Assembly (NCBI RefSeq): GCF_901827175.1
Contig: NZ_LR594662.1
Span: forward strand, 6,386,001 to 6,450,000
Source of the DNA: Variovorax sp. RA8
GTDB taxonomy: Bacteria > Pseudomonadota > Gammaproteobacteria > Burkholderiales > Burkholderiaceae_C
DNA length: 64,000 nucleotides
Direction: 5' to 3'
Shown: piece after piece, positions 19,456 to 28,381 of the stretch
How positions within the stretch are numbered: position 1 is the first letter of the stretch
How the letters are laid out: each line of letters starts with the position of its first letter
Notes under the pieces: model-generated
Databases searched by the model: none
Seen by the model: only the letters and a program-made list of their open reading frames with translations
Told to the model about the DNA's origin: nothing
Translations under genes and position numbers: made by a program

Positions 19456-21222
19456 CTATTCGGGCAGCCCAGCCTTCGCCAGCCCCGCGTAGTAACGCTC
19501 GCGCTGGGCGCGGCAGAGGTCGTTCGCGCACAGCCGCTCGTCGCGGAACGACGAAATCGTGTAAGAGGGCAGCCGCCGTCTGAACTCCGCCAGCGCCGCA
19601 CGCGCGGTTTCCGTCTCGCCCAAGTTCGCTGCGGCCGCGGCGACCCACGAATGAGCCACCGCGTGCTGCGGCCGCTCGAGCACCGAGCGCTGCGCCCATT
19701 CGAGCGCTTCGCGGTCGCGGCCCAGGTGCAGATGCGCCGTCGCGGTGACGACGAAGATGCCGTTGAGGTTCGGGTCGCGCGGGCTGAGCCGCCGCGCCTG
19801 CTCGAGGGCGGCGATCGCTTCATCCGGCCGGCCGAGCGTGCAACGGGCATAACCAAGCCAGAACCAGGCGCTTGCATCGTTGCGATTGAGCCCGATCTGG
19901 CGCCCGAGCAACTCCACCGCCTGCTCGGAGCGGCCGGCCAGCGCGAGCGTCGTACCGCGCACGCCGACGACGCGGGCATCGGCGGGATCCAGTTGGAAGG
20001 CCTGCGCCGAGAGTCTGTCGGCCTGTTGCAGCCACTGCTCGCGCGTCGCGCCGCGCAGGCCCAGCCAGCGCTGCGACACGTCGTAGTTATAGGTCTGTGC
20101 CAGCAGCGCGAAGGCGAGTCCCGACCCCGGGTCGCGCGCGATCACCTGCTCGAGCAGCCGGCGCGCCTGCTGCAGGGAGTCCGGCGTAGTCCGGTTGAAC
20201 TGCAGCAGCCACCGCGCCTGCTGCAGCAGCTCCTGCGAGTCGGCACCGGGCCGCGCTCGAGCACGTGTGGTTTCCACCTCCTGCAGCGTCAGGTCCAGCG
20301 ACCTCGCCACGGTCCCGGTGACTCGACGGTACAGCGCAGGAAGGTCGGGTAGCTCGCCATCGATACGGTCTGCCCACAGGGCGCGCCCGCTCTCGCCGTC
20401 GACGAGCTGCAGGGTCAGTCGCACCGTGTCGCCCAGGCGCACCAGGCCGCCGTCGAGTACATAGCGCACGCCGAGCTCGCTGCCCACGCGACGCGCGTCG
20501 ACGCTGCGGCCGCGATAGGTTTCCGCGGTCGCCCCTGCGATCACGAAGCTCTCGGGGATGCGCGACAGGTCGACCGTGATCTCGTCGGTGAGCACGGCGG
20601 CCAGGCGGTCCTGCGCCGGGTCGCCGCCATCACTTGCAAGGGGCAGCACGACGATCGACAGGCGAGGCGGTGCGGGTGGCACCACCGGCGCGCTGCGCTG
20701 CTGCCACCACCAAGCCAATCCTGCCGCAGCGATGGTGGCAGCCGCGAGGCCGCTCCAGAGCGCGGCGGCAGCAGCGCCTCGCCTCACCGGCGCGGCGGCC
20801 TCACCCGCGACCGTGCCAGTCGCCGCCCGAGCCGACGAGGATGGCACTGCCGCTTCGCCAGCGGGTGTGGCCGGCCCCGCATCGGCGGCGCGTGAGGCCG
20901 GCACAGGCTCGACCGGAGCCGCGAAGAGATACCCGCGCCGTGGCAGTGTCTTAATGATGTCCTGCCCGTGCTCGCCGAGCACCTGCCGGATGTCGGAGAC
21001 ACAGCGCGTCAGCGACTCCTCGCCGACAACGACATCGGGCCAGACGGCGGCCAGGATCTCGTCCTTGCCCACCGGCCGGCCTGCGGCCTCGGCCAGGTAG
21101 ACCAGCACGTCGAAGCTGCGCGGGCGAAGGTCGAGCCTCCGACCGGCCCGGCGCAGCGTGCGGCAGCCGACGTCGAGATCGAACTCTTCGAAGCGCAACC
21201 GATTGGCGGCTTGAACCTGCAT
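19456..21222 (-). CDS. CadC-like membrane-bound winged-helix regulator with TPR repeats
   Basis: A 588-residue protein. Residues about 10-105 form an OmpR/CadC-type winged helix (RPRSFDVLVYLAEAAGRPV, then GEESLTRCVSDIRQVLGEHG and TLPRRGYLF). An Ala/Pro-rich linker follows, then one membrane helix (about 150-172, ending at AWWWQQRS). The outer part begins with a TolB-like beta domain (LSIVVLPLAS near residue 190) and ends in several TPR helices (about 350-570). ToxR/CadC-like proteins sense a periplasmic signal and bind DNA directly from the membrane. Its target is not obvious; the divergent 108-residue exported protein at 21352 is the nearest candidate. Confidence 0.82.
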   Translation of the reverse strand: MQVQAANRLRFEEFDLDVGCRTLRRAGRRLDLRPRSFDVLVYLAEAAGRPVGKDEILAAVWPDVVVGEESLTRCVSDIRQVLGEHGQDIIKTLPRRGYLFAAPVEPVPASRAADAGPATPAGEAAVPSSSARAATGTVAGEAAAPVRRGAAAAALWSGLAAATIAAAGLAWWWQQRSAPVVPPAPPRLSIVVLPLASDGGDPAQDRLAAVLTDEITVDLSRIPESFVIAGATAETYRGRSVDARRVGSELGVRYVLDGGLVRLGDTVRLTLQLVDGESGRALWADRIDGELPDLPALYRRVTGTVARSLDLTLQEVETTRARARPGADSQELLQQARWLLQFNRTTPDSLQQARRLLEQVIARDPGSGLAFALLAQTYNYDVSQRWLGLRGATREQWLQQADRLSAQAFQLDPADARVVGVRGTTLALAGRSEQAVELLGRQIGLNRNDASAWFWLGYARCTLGRPDEAIAALEQARRLSPRDPNLNGIFVVTATAHLHLGRDREALEWAQRSVLERPQHAVAHSWVAAAAANLGETETARAALAEFRRRLPSYTISSFRDERLCANDLCRAQRERYYAGLAKAGLPE

Positions 21223-21351
21223 CTGGTCTCCCCCGGGCCTGGAGGGAGGAATTTTCAGCCTTTTTCACCACGCGCGCCGGTTCCTTCATGACGGCACGCG
21301 AGCTGTCGAGGCGCAATGGCAGCGGCACCCTCACCCGTCATCGGAGGCCCC

Positions 21352-21678
21352 ATGAGCCACCATCGTACTTTGTCCATCGCAGCCACCATCGCTGCCTCGC
21401 TTCTGCTCGCGACCCTTGCTTCGAACCCGCGCGCGCAGCCGCCCAACCGCACCCCCGCGGCCGTCGACCGCGAAGTGCGCAGCATGAAGGCGGCCTACCT
21501 GCGCTGCGAGCGGGCCGCGACCGAGCGCCTGCTCGGCATGGGCGAAGCGGCGAACTGCTCGGTCATCTACGAAGAGCTGCTCAGGGTCGGCTTCGGCGGC
21601 GACTTCAAGCGTCTAATCGCCTGGTGGCACGCCGAACGTGTCGCCGAGCCGCGCGGCGAACGCATCGCCACGCCTTGA
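21352..21678 (+). CDS. Hypothetical exported small protein
   Basis: A 108-residue protein from the ATG at 21352, with GGAGG at 21342-21346. Residues 4-28 form a signal peptide (LSIAATIAASLLLATLA, cleavage near PRAQ). The mature part is helical and contains two Cys (YLRCERAAT and AANCSVIYEE) that could form a disulfide in the periplasm. It is divergent from the CadC-like regulator with 129 bp between starts, which suggests it is a regulatory target. No family recognised. Confidence 0.6.
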   Translation: MSHHRTLSIAATIAASLLLATLASNPRAQPPNRTPAAVDREVRSMKAAYLRCERAATERLLGMGEAANCSVIYEELLRVGFGGDFKRLIAWWHAERVAEPRGERIATP

Positions 21679-22263
21679 AGCAGCAGGGCCGGCCGCGCCC
21701 GCACTCCGCCGTCACCGCTTCGGCAGTGCCGACCCCGAGTTCAAGACCGATAGTGCGGCCTGGGAACGCACCAGGCCAGGTCAACCGAGCGCCGCGCAGC
21801 ACCCGGAGGGTCTCGGGATTTGCAGAGGGCGATTGAAGTTCTATTTGCCCGCGCATGCGCGGGTGGAGCTGGCCAGTGTCATTGATCAGAGGCCATCTTT
21901 GCGTTGCTGCATTGCCGTCGCTGGCGATCGGCTGCTTCTGGCCGTTCAGAAGCTTTGACGAAGGTCAGCCTCTCTTGATGCTGAAGGACCGCACCGGGGG
22001 CCCCGAAGCCGAAGTTCGCGTCGCCCGAAAGCAGTCACCGACGGCTACTGATCGATGCGCCGGAGCAACTCACGCCCAGCGCTGTCGAACACTCCATCGT
22101 CGAGATGCTGATGGGCTACCTGGCAGGGGCCGAGCGACAGGCATAGCGCACCCTCGATAGCTGAACCGTCACGACTTCTTTCTACAATTTGCGGGTTCGG
22201 GGTACCGCTTCTGTTCCTCCCGATCCTGCCCGGTACAGCGCAGGGTCCCAGACAGGGGTTCCC
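21679..22263. other. Intergenic stretch with degenerate coding traces
   Basis: No convincing gene in 585 bp. A short open frame ending at a TAG at 22143-22145 reads LLIDAPEQLTPSAVEH and may be the tail of a lost gene, but it has no start codon of its own. The last 70 bp upstream of 22264 should hold the SMR gene promoter. Confidence 0.4.
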
Positions 22264-22596
22264 ATGCGTTACCACGCACTCGCCTGGCTGCTGCTTGCAG
22301 CCAGCATCTCCGCCGAAGTGGTCGGCACCATCGCCTTGCGCTATGCCGATGGCTTCACCCGGCTGTGGCCGTCACTGGCGGTTGGGTCGCTCTATGCGCT
22401 GGCGATCTGGTTGATGTCGTTGTCCGTGCGGCATCTGGAAGTCGGCCTGGCCTATGCGATGTGGGCCGGGGTTGGCACCGCACTCACGGCGGTGGTGGGC
22501 ATGCTGTGGTTCGGCGAGTCTTTCCATTCGACACGGCTGATCGGCCTTGCCTTCGTTGTGGCCGGGGTAATTTGCCTGAACCTTGATTGGCGGTAG
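22264..22596 (+). CDS. Small multidrug resistance (SMR, EmrE-like) exporter
   Basis: A 110-residue protein with four membrane helices (about residues 4-24, 32-50, 57-80, 86-106). The essential membrane-embedded Glu of EmrE is present as Glu18 in LLLAASISAEVVGT. SMR proteins work as antiparallel dimers and exchange protons for cationic drugs, guanidinium or, in SugE-type members, quaternary ammonium compounds. The start at 22264 gives the usual length. The gene ends directly against a 5'-truncated IS, so its downstream context has been lost. Confidence 0.9.
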   Translation: MRYHALAWLLLAASISAEVVGTIALRYADGFTRLWPSLAVGSLYALAIWLMSLSVRHLEVGLAYAMWAGVGTALTAVVGMLWFGESFHSTRLIGLAFVVAGVICLNLDWR

Positions 22597-22605
22597 TTCT
22601 GCTCG

Positions 22606-23945
22606 CAAGTCAGGCAGAACTCGATCTCCATGCACTGGGCTTCGACGGCGTTGAACCCGCAGCCACCGGTCGCCCTTCGTACCACCCGTCGGTCCTGCTG
22701 AAGCTCTACATCTACGGCTATCTGAATCGCATCCAGTCGAGCCGACGCCTCGAGCGCGAGGCGCAGCGCAATGTCGAGCTGATGTGGCTCACCGGCCGGC
22801 TGGCGCCTGACTTCAAGACCATCGCCGACTTCCGCCACGACAACGGCGTCGGCATCCGCAATGTCTGCCGCCGCTTCGGCGGCCTGTGCCGCGACCTCAA
22901 GCTGTTCACGCACGCCATCGTCGCCATCGACGGCAGCAAGTTCAAGGCGGTCAACAGCCGCGACCGCAACTTCACCGCCGGCAAGATCGATGCACGTCAG
23001 CGGCAGATCGAGCAGAGCATCCAACGCTACCTCGATGCCATGGAGACCGCCGATCGCACACAGCCTGCGGAGGTCGAGGCCAAGACCGAGCGGTTGACGG
23101 ACAAGATCAAGAAGCTGCGCGAGCAAATGCGGGAGCTGGACCGGACCAAAGAGCAACTGAAACACGAGCCCGATGGCCAGCGCTCGACCACCGATCCCGA
23201 TGCGCGTTCGATGAACTCACAAGCCAAGGGCTCGGGCCTGGTGGGCTACAACGTTCAGGCGTCGACGCCAGGCATCACCTGATCGTGGCGCACGAGGTCA
23301 CCAACGACGGTAACGACCGCGCGCAGCTGAGCAACATGGCAACGGCCGCGCGCGAGGCGATGGGCAAGACCAAGCTGCAGGCCCTCGCCGACCGCGTACT
23401 TCAACGGCACGGAGCTCAAGGCCTGCGAGGACGCGGGCATCACGACCTACGTGCCCAAGCCGATGACCTCCAACGCCAAGGCGGAGGGGCGCTTCGACAA
23501 GCGCGACGTCATCTACATCGCGAAGGCTGACGAGTATCAGTGCCCTGCCGGCGAACGGGCCATCTACAGGTTCACCACGCTCGAGAAGAACGGCAACAAG
23601 CTTCGCGTCTACTGGACCAGCGCCTGCCCCACATGCCCACTGAAAGGCCAGTGCACAACCGGCGACTACCGTCGCATTCGCCGATGGGAGCACGAAGAGG
23701 TGCTTGAGCGCGTCCAGCAACGCCTGGACCGCAAACCCGTCGCGATGACGCTGCGAAGGTGCACCGTGGAGCACGTGTTCGGGACACTCAAGCACTGGAT
23801 GGGTTGGACGCACTTCCTCACGACGAAATTGGAGCACGTCAACACCGAGATGGGCCTGCACGTGCTGGCATACAACCTGAAGCGGGTGATCTCGATCCTG
23901 GGTATTGCCAGAACGATGAAGGCGGTCAGGCTGGTGGGGGCGTGA
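22606..23945 (+). mobile_element. IS1182-family transposase remnant, frameshifted
   Basis: The frame from about 22606 begins inside a transposase (GFDGVEPAATGRPSYHPSVL, then YIYGYLNRIQSSRRLEREAQ), so roughly 30 N-terminal residues and the left end are missing. Reading passes GYNVQ near 23255, shifts frame for about 45 residues (VDARHHLIVAHEVTNDGND), then shifts back near 23397 (GYFNGTELKACEDAGI) to the C-terminus with a zinc-binding CPTCPLKGQC near 23625 and LRRCTVEHVFGTLKHWMGW. The two small deletions compensate overall, but an in-frame TGA at 23280 kills the original frame. No terminal inverted repeats were found by eye. Non-functional copy. Confidence 0.82.
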
Positions 23946-24304
23946 GCCTCCTTAACGGCCCTTTGCAGCTCGCGCAGCGACCCTCGGTCGGATAAAACCC
24001 ACGTTTGCGCAACGAGACTACTGGATGACCCGGTGGCACCGATGACGACCACAAGGCCGCGTGTTCGGCATACTCGCAAGTCAAAGCCGTTTCCACACGG
24101 CCTCGGCCGCATCCTGCCACATCCTCCACGGCGGCGGCTGGCCCTGGATAGACATCCACTTTCCTGATCTCTTTGCCGCAAAGCTGCCGGCCGAGCCCGC
24201 CCACAGGCACCTGAAGGGAAGTCTCGCAGCGGAGGGCACCCATCGGGTGGCAGCAGACGGAGCGGTTGAGTCGCCGAGCACGACTTCAGGCTTACCATCG
24301 CTGC
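23946..24304. other. Non-coding stretch between the IS remnant and the DUF938 gene
   Basis: No gene with plausible composition in either strand across 359 bp. The right end of the IS is probably within the first 80 bp, but no inverted repeat partner exists because the left end is lost. The last 60 bp should contain the methyltransferase promoter. Confidence 0.4.
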
Positions 24305-24943
24305 ATGGACTCACGCGAGACCGCCCCCTCCCCCGAGCGCAATAAGCAGCCGATCCTCGAGGTACTTGCGCGCGTATTGCCGCCACGCGGCTTCGTGCTC
24401 GAGATCGGCAGCGGCACCGGGCAGCACGTGGCGCACTTCGCCAAGGCATTGCCCGCCCTCACTTTCCAGCCCAGCGAGATGGACGTGGAGCGCCACGCTT
24501 CCATCGAGGCGTGGGTGGCCGAAGGCAACCTGTCGAACGTAAAGCCGCCCCTCGCCATCGATGTCACGAAGCATCCCTGGCCAGTATCCGCGGCCGACGC
24601 GGTCGTGTGCATCAACGTCATTCACATCTCCTCGTGGGAGGTCACCCTTGCGTTGATGGCGGGCGCCGGCAGGATCCTGCCCGCCGGTGGTGTGCTTGTG
24701 ACCTACGGCCCGTACATGCGCGGCGGCGCGCATACGTCGCAGAGCAATGAAGCGTTCGACGCGAGCCTGCGCGCAAGGAATCCGCTCTGGGGCGTGCGCG
24801 ACATCGACAAGGTGGCGGAAGTCGCGGGCAATGAAGGCCTTGCGCTGGAGGAGGCCGTACCAATGCCGGCAAACAACTCCACTCTGGTCTGGCGGAGACC
24901 AAACGGGGCACTCCCCGGCGCGCCGGCCCTCATCGATGCTTGA
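24305..24943 (+). CDS. DUF938 SAM-dependent methyltransferase-like protein
   Basis: A 212-residue class I methyltransferase fold. VLEIGSGTGQHVAHFAK (residues 31-47) is the SAM-binding loop, FQPSEMD near residue 55 provides the acidic residue after the second strand, and VVCINVIHISSWE near 100 and VTYGPYMRGG near 137 are characteristic of DUF938. Family members are widespread; the methyl acceptor is unknown. ATG at 24305 gives the usual length. It stands alone in the accessory region. Confidence 0.85.
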   Translation: MDSRETAPSPERNKQPILEVLARVLPPRGFVLEIGSGTGQHVAHFAKALPALTFQPSEMDVERHASIEAWVAEGNLSNVKPPLAIDVTKHPWPVSAADAVVCINVIHISSWEVTLALMAGAGRILPAGGVLVTYGPYMRGGAHTSQSNEAFDASLRARNPLWGVRDIDKVAEVAGNEGLALEEAVPMPANNSTLVWRRPNGALPGAPALIDA

Positions 24944-25097
24944 GCACCAAAGCTGTCGGCCACAAATGGCGGGAACTGGCCGATTGTCGTCGGACCAATA
25001 GTAAGTGCGCGCGGGCTGCAAGCACTCCTACACTCCAGGGCCCGCGACGGTTGCCGGCTACGGGACCGGCCACGCACGTGAACCCAACCGAGGTCCA

Positions 25098-25316
25098 GTG
25101 AACTACCGAGACGCCGATGACGAGTGCTTTGCCATTGTTGAGGCGCACGGCAGTGAGGTGCTCAAGCGCGCCGGGATCATCATGGCCTGCACGGCCTGGG
25201 AGACCTACGTCGAGGATCGCGTACTTGAGGCACTCCATGCGCGGCTGGGTGCGGGCACCGATAGCTTTCAAAGTCAGTTCATGTTGAGGCAACTGCGGCT
25301 CGCCTTGAAGCAGTAG
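25098..25316 (+). pseudogene. Probable HEPN-like gene fragment
   Basis: The short frame YRDADDECFAIVEAHGSEVL followed by IIMACTAWETYVEDRVLEAL resembles the first helices of HEPN-type proteins, which are common in toxin-antitoxin and defence loci. It stops at 25316; the same frame after the stop still reads like a helix (KEDLEKAIKFLK), suggesting a nonsense mutation in a once longer gene. No Rx4-6H ribonuclease motif is visible. Local GC falls to about 43% (26 of 60 bases at 25321-25380), unlike the neighbours. The start is uncertain (GTG 25098 or ATG 25005). The 300 bp after it hold no other gene. Confidence 0.4.
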
Positions 25317-25612
25317 CCGCATCTCATCAGGAAGGAAGACCTTGAGAAGGCGATCAAGTTTTTGAAATGCTTGGTCGATGCGACCGACGTCGCGACCGCT
25401 ATACCTGGGGCCGGGTCCGCTCCAGGCTCAGCGCAGCCCGAGTTCACGCCGGCGACCTCGCGCAACCGTTGCATGCCCTCTCGGCTCGTACGAAGAGCAG
25501 CAGCGGATTGGCGGCGCACTGGAAGCCAGCGCGCGACTGGGCCGGCAACACCATCCCCCAATCAAACCGATAGTGTGTGTACCCAGGTTGAGATTCCCCA
25601 GACACTTTCGGC

Positions 25613-25969
25613 GTGCTAGAACAACGTCCCGAAACAACGACCGAGAACAAGGCTCCGGATGCACTCAGGCCACCGCACCTTGCGCATCGGCGCTTCCGGT
25701 CGTCCCTCTCGCTCATCCTCACAGAGAACGAAGACATCGAAGCACTTTGCGCACTGGTTCACCTGAGGCAAGCGAATGCGGTGATGCAGGTGGTATTCGA
25801 CCCAAGAGGCGGCGGCCCTCAGATCGGTCTTGTCGTGAGCAAGATCTCTCCCAAAGGTTGGAAGGCACTCCGAATCCAACTTGGAGAAGACCAATGGAGG
25901 CGCTGGAGGATCAGCTGTTCAACGCCCGGCCGCGACATGTTGCATGACCGCGCGGGCGAGCAGGCATAA
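25613..25969 (+). CDS. Hypothetical protein, doubtful
   Basis: A 118-residue open frame. The central part (LSLILTENEDIEALCALVHL, then VMQVVFDPRGGGPQIGLVV) has ordinary protein-like composition, while both ends look random. An overlapping frame of similar length lies on the opposite strand. It is in a decayed low-GC stretch, so it may itself be a remnant. No family recognised. Confidence 0.3.
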   Translation: MLEQRPETTTENKAPDALRPPHLAHRRFRSSLSLILTENEDIEALCALVHLRQANAVMQVVFDPRGGGPQIGLVVSKISPKGWKALRIQLGEDQWRRWRISCSTPGRDMLHDRAGEQA

Positions 25970-26046
25970 CGGGAGGCAGGACTTCCGCGCGCCGATGCCA
26001 GTAGACCAGCGGCCCCGGCAGCGCGGGCCGGGGCCGCTATTGCAAC

Positions 26047-26841
26047 TCAGCGGCGCACCGTACCGTCAGTCACCCAATACCGCCGACCGGCAAGCGAGCC
26101 ACCGAAGGTCGCAGCGATCGCCCCCACCACCATCGCGAGCAGTAGCGCGAGCGCAGCCTGCGATGCGCGCTTCGCGGCCTCGTCGGCCACCTGGCGTGCC
26201 TTGGCCTCGGCTTGCGCCTTTTGCTCTGCCGTGAGCGGTGCAGAAGGGTCCGCAGGTGCCGCAGCACCCGGGGTGGCCGCCTGAGCAAGACGCTGCTGGG
26301 CCTGGTTCTTCAGGTCGTCGATCGAAACGTCCGAAGGCATCTGGCGTCGCACTGCATCCGCCACAGGTCCGGAAGCGCCAGCAGCGCCCGCGGTAGCGGC
26401 CGTTCCCAGCAGCTTGCTGCCGCCGCCGATTGCGGCGCCGATCAGCGAGGTCACGAGGTAGGCGGTCACGATGGTGGCAAGGCCCCAGGTGAGCAGGCCG
26501 TGCAGCGAGGCGTCGGTCTTGTCGGGCGCACCGGCCAGATGTGCGGCCACCCAGCCGCCTGCAAACAAAGCCAATGCGCTACTGGCGACCCACCAGGCAC
26601 CGGCCGCGATGCCGAAGGTGGCCGGATCGGGACTGCTGTATTTCATCGGGTCGATGGTGCTCAAGCCAAGGCTTGCGCCGAGCAGGCTCAGCACCAGCTG
26701 GAGCACCATGGCGATGACGACGCCCGCGACGATGGCGCCCCATGAAACGCGATGCCAGGGCCTTGTTGGACGCGAGAGCTCGGCTTCGGTGCGCACGGGC
26801 GCGTTGCGGCCGGGCGGGGTGTCGTAGGTGACTGTGCTCAT
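26047..26841 (-). CDS. Multi-pass inner membrane protein, PhnA-like/hypothetical
   Basis: A 264-residue protein with four hydrophobic segments: about residues 35-60 (AIVAGVVIAMVLQLVLSLLG), 78-100, 112-140 and 225-250. Between the third and fourth lies a polar Ala/Gln/Lys-rich, probably coiled stretch (about 165-222). The N-terminal 30 residues are cytoplasmic and charged. Similar proteins occur as conserved membrane proteins of unknown role, often near stress genes; the divergent CsbD-like gene fits that. The C-terminus ends RRYWVTDGTVRR. A hairpin covers its ribosome site (separate entry). Confidence 0.7.
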   Translation of the reverse strand: MSTVTYDTPPGRNAPVRTEAELSRPTRPWHRVSWGAIVAGVVIAMVLQLVLSLLGASLGLSTIDPMKYSSPDPATFGIAAGAWWVASSALALFAGGWVAAHLAGAPDKTDASLHGLLTWGLATIVTAYLVTSLIGAAIGGGSKLLGTAATAGAAGASGPVADAVRRQMPSDVSIDDLKNQAQQRLAQAATPGAAAPADPSAPLTAEQKAQAEAKARQVADEAAKRASQAALALLLAMVVGAIAATFGGSLAGRRYWVTDGTVRR

Positions 26842-26846
26842 GGTTG

Positions 26847-26873
26847 CTCCTCGGGTTGGTAACGAGCGAGGAG
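26847..26873 (-). promoter_or_regulatory. Possible Shine-Dalgarno-sequestering hairpin
   Basis: On the mRNA of the 26841-26047 gene, CTCCTCG (26873-26867) is complementary to CGAGGAG (26853-26847), which is the ribosome site 5 nt before the ATG. The 7-bp stem has a 13-nt loop. Closed, it would hide the ribosome site; opening by heat, protein or RNA would allow translation. Confidence 0.45.
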
Positions 26874-27114
26874 TCTTGCCCCACGGCCGGAGCTTGGCCG
26901 AAGACGGCGCCGCGCTTGCACGTAGGTCGAGCCCTCGCTGCGGATGAGCTGTCTCGAAGCGAGAGCCCGCAAGGTGTCAGGCAGGTACTACAGCAAGACG
27001 CGGCGAAGTAGCTCTATCTCTCCCCTGGCGCGAGCCGACACATCGATTGCTGCCAGATGGCAGTGACACGGGGCACGCCAGCACCCGGGTCAACACCGTC
27101 CAGAGGAAACTGAG

Positions 27115-27300
27115 ATGAACAAGGATCAAGTCAAAGGCGGCCTCGAGAAGGCCAAGGGCAGTGTGAAGCAGACCGTCGGCGAGGTGACGGGCAATGAGAG
27201 GCTGCAGGCCGAAGGCGCTGCCGACAAGACGGCCGGTGCTGTGCAGAAGAAGGTCGGCGACGTGAAGGAAGCGGCCAAGACCCTCACGAAGAAGCCCTGA
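27115..27300 (+). CDS. CsbD family stress-associated protein
   Basis: A 61-residue, hydrophilic, Lys/Ala/Gly-rich protein matching CsbD: MNKDQVKGGLEKAKGSVKQT at the start and GNERLQAEGAADKTAGAVQK in the middle. CsbD was named in Bacillus as a general-stress gene; E. coli YjbJ is the same family. Its function is unknown. AGAGGAAACTGAG just upstream fixes the start. It is divergent from the membrane protein at 26841, so the 273-bp gap holds both promoters. Confidence 0.92.
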   Translation: MNKDQVKGGLEKAKGSVKQTVGEVTGNERLQAEGAADKTAGAVQKKVGDVKEAAKTLTKKP

Positions 27301-27335
27301 GTTCCGGCGAGGCGCCGTTGTGGTCAGGGGCACCA

Positions 27336-27359
27336 CGCGCGGCCTTTAGCGGCCGCGCG
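27336..27359. terminator. Hairpin between convergent genes
   Basis: A perfect 9-bp stem, CGCGCGGCC (27336-27344) with GGCCGCGCG (27351-27359), and loop TTTAGC. It lies between the csbD-like gene and the convergent Bug gene, so it could end transcription from both sides. There is no T-tract. Confidence 0.5.
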
Positions 27360-27369
27360 GCCTCGACGG

Positions 27370-28347
27370 CTATTGCGCCTCGATATTCGCCACCTTCATC
27401 AGCTTCTCGGTCAGCGCAATCTCCGCCTGCAGGCTCTGCGCAAACTGCTCCGGCGTGCTCGGCACGACGGCCGCGCCATTGGCCTCGAGCTTCTCCCGCA
27501 CCTCGGGCGCCGCCAGCGCCTGGGCGAGCGCATCCCGCACCTTCTGCACCACAGGCGCCGGCGCACCCTTCGGCAGGGCCAGCCCGCCGAAGGAGACGAG
27601 CGAGATGCCCGGCACGCCAGCCTCGGCGAGCGTAGGCACCTTGTCCAGCCGCGCGTTGCGCTCGGGCGAGAGCACCGCCAACGGCACGAGTTTGCCGCCC
27701 TGGATGTGCGGCAGCGCAGGCGCGACGAGCGCGAGTGCAAAGTCGACCTGCTTGCCGGCCACGGCGTTGGTGGACTCCGATGCGCCCTTGTACGGCACAT
27801 GCAGCGCCTTGGTGCCGGTGGCCGCCAGGAGCAGCTCGGCCCCCATGTGCGAGGGCGTGCCGACGCCGCCGGAGGCGTAGGCCATCTTCCCCGGGCTCTT
27901 GCGCAGGTGCTCGACGAGCTGCTTCACGCTGGTGATGCCGGAGTCGGGGTTGACCACGATGACCGAGTCGGATTGCGTGATGCGGCCGACGTGGATGAAG
28001 TCCTTCATCACGTCGAAGCCGGGCTTGCGGTACATGCGCATGTTGGTGGCCATGGGCGAGCCGCTGTAGACCCAGGTGTAGCCGTCGGCGGGCGCCTTGG
28101 CGGCGAGCTGGGCGCCGATGTTGCCGGCGACGCCGCCGCGGTTCTCGATGACGACGGGCTGGCCGAGGATCTTCGACATGGCGTCGCCGGTGATGCGCAC
28201 GGTGGTGTCGGGCGCCGTGCCGGCGAGGTAGGGCACGATCCACTTGATGGGGCGGCTGGGGTAGTCCTGCGCGTGCGCGCCGGCGGTGGTGGCGAGCGCG
28301 GTGGCTGCGGCGGCTGCGAGGACGAGGACTCGGCGGGTGGTGTTCAT
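27370..28347 (-). CDS. Bug/TctC family solute-binding protein
   Basis: A 325-residue receptor with a signal peptide (VLVLAAAAATALATTAGA, cleavage near AHAQ), then YPSRPIKWIVPYLAGTAPD, PVVIENRGGVAGN and HVPYKGASE motifs. In the first motif Leu-Ala replaces the usual Pro-Pro/Gly of the ligand loop (PYLAGTAPD rather than PFPPGGP-type), so the ligand may differ from classic Bug proteins. It has AAAGGAG before the ATG and is the last gene of an operon with the acyl-CoA dehydrogenase (34 nt gap) and the acyl-CoA ligase. It probably imports the carboxylate activated by that ligase. Confidence 0.92.
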   Translation of the reverse strand: MNTTRRVLVLAAAAATALATTAGAHAQDYPSRPIKWIVPYLAGTAPDTTVRITGDAMSKILGQPVVIENRGGVAGNIGAQLAAKAPADGYTWVYSGSPMATNMRMYRKPGFDVMKDFIHVGRITQSDSVIVVNPDSGITSVKQLVEHLRKSPGKMAYASGGVGTPSHMGAELLLAATGTKALHVPYKGASESTNAVAGKQVDFALALVAPALPHIQGGKLVPLAVLSPERNARLDKVPTLAEAGVPGISLVSFGGLALPKGAPAPVVQKVRDALAQALAAPEVREKLEANGAAVVPSTPEQFAQSLQAEIALTEKLMKVANIEAQ

Positions 28348-28381
28348 GGGTGTGTCTCCTTTGGGTGTTGTACGGAAGGCG

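Noticed and set aside
21988..22145. Short open frame ending in a TAG at 22143
   Set aside because: No start codon with ribosome site and no recognisable family; kept only as a note under the intergenic stretch.
24061..24345. Plus-strand frame upstream of the DUF938 gene
   Set aside because: Unusual His/Ser-rich composition, overlaps the real gene start, and lacks a ribosome site.
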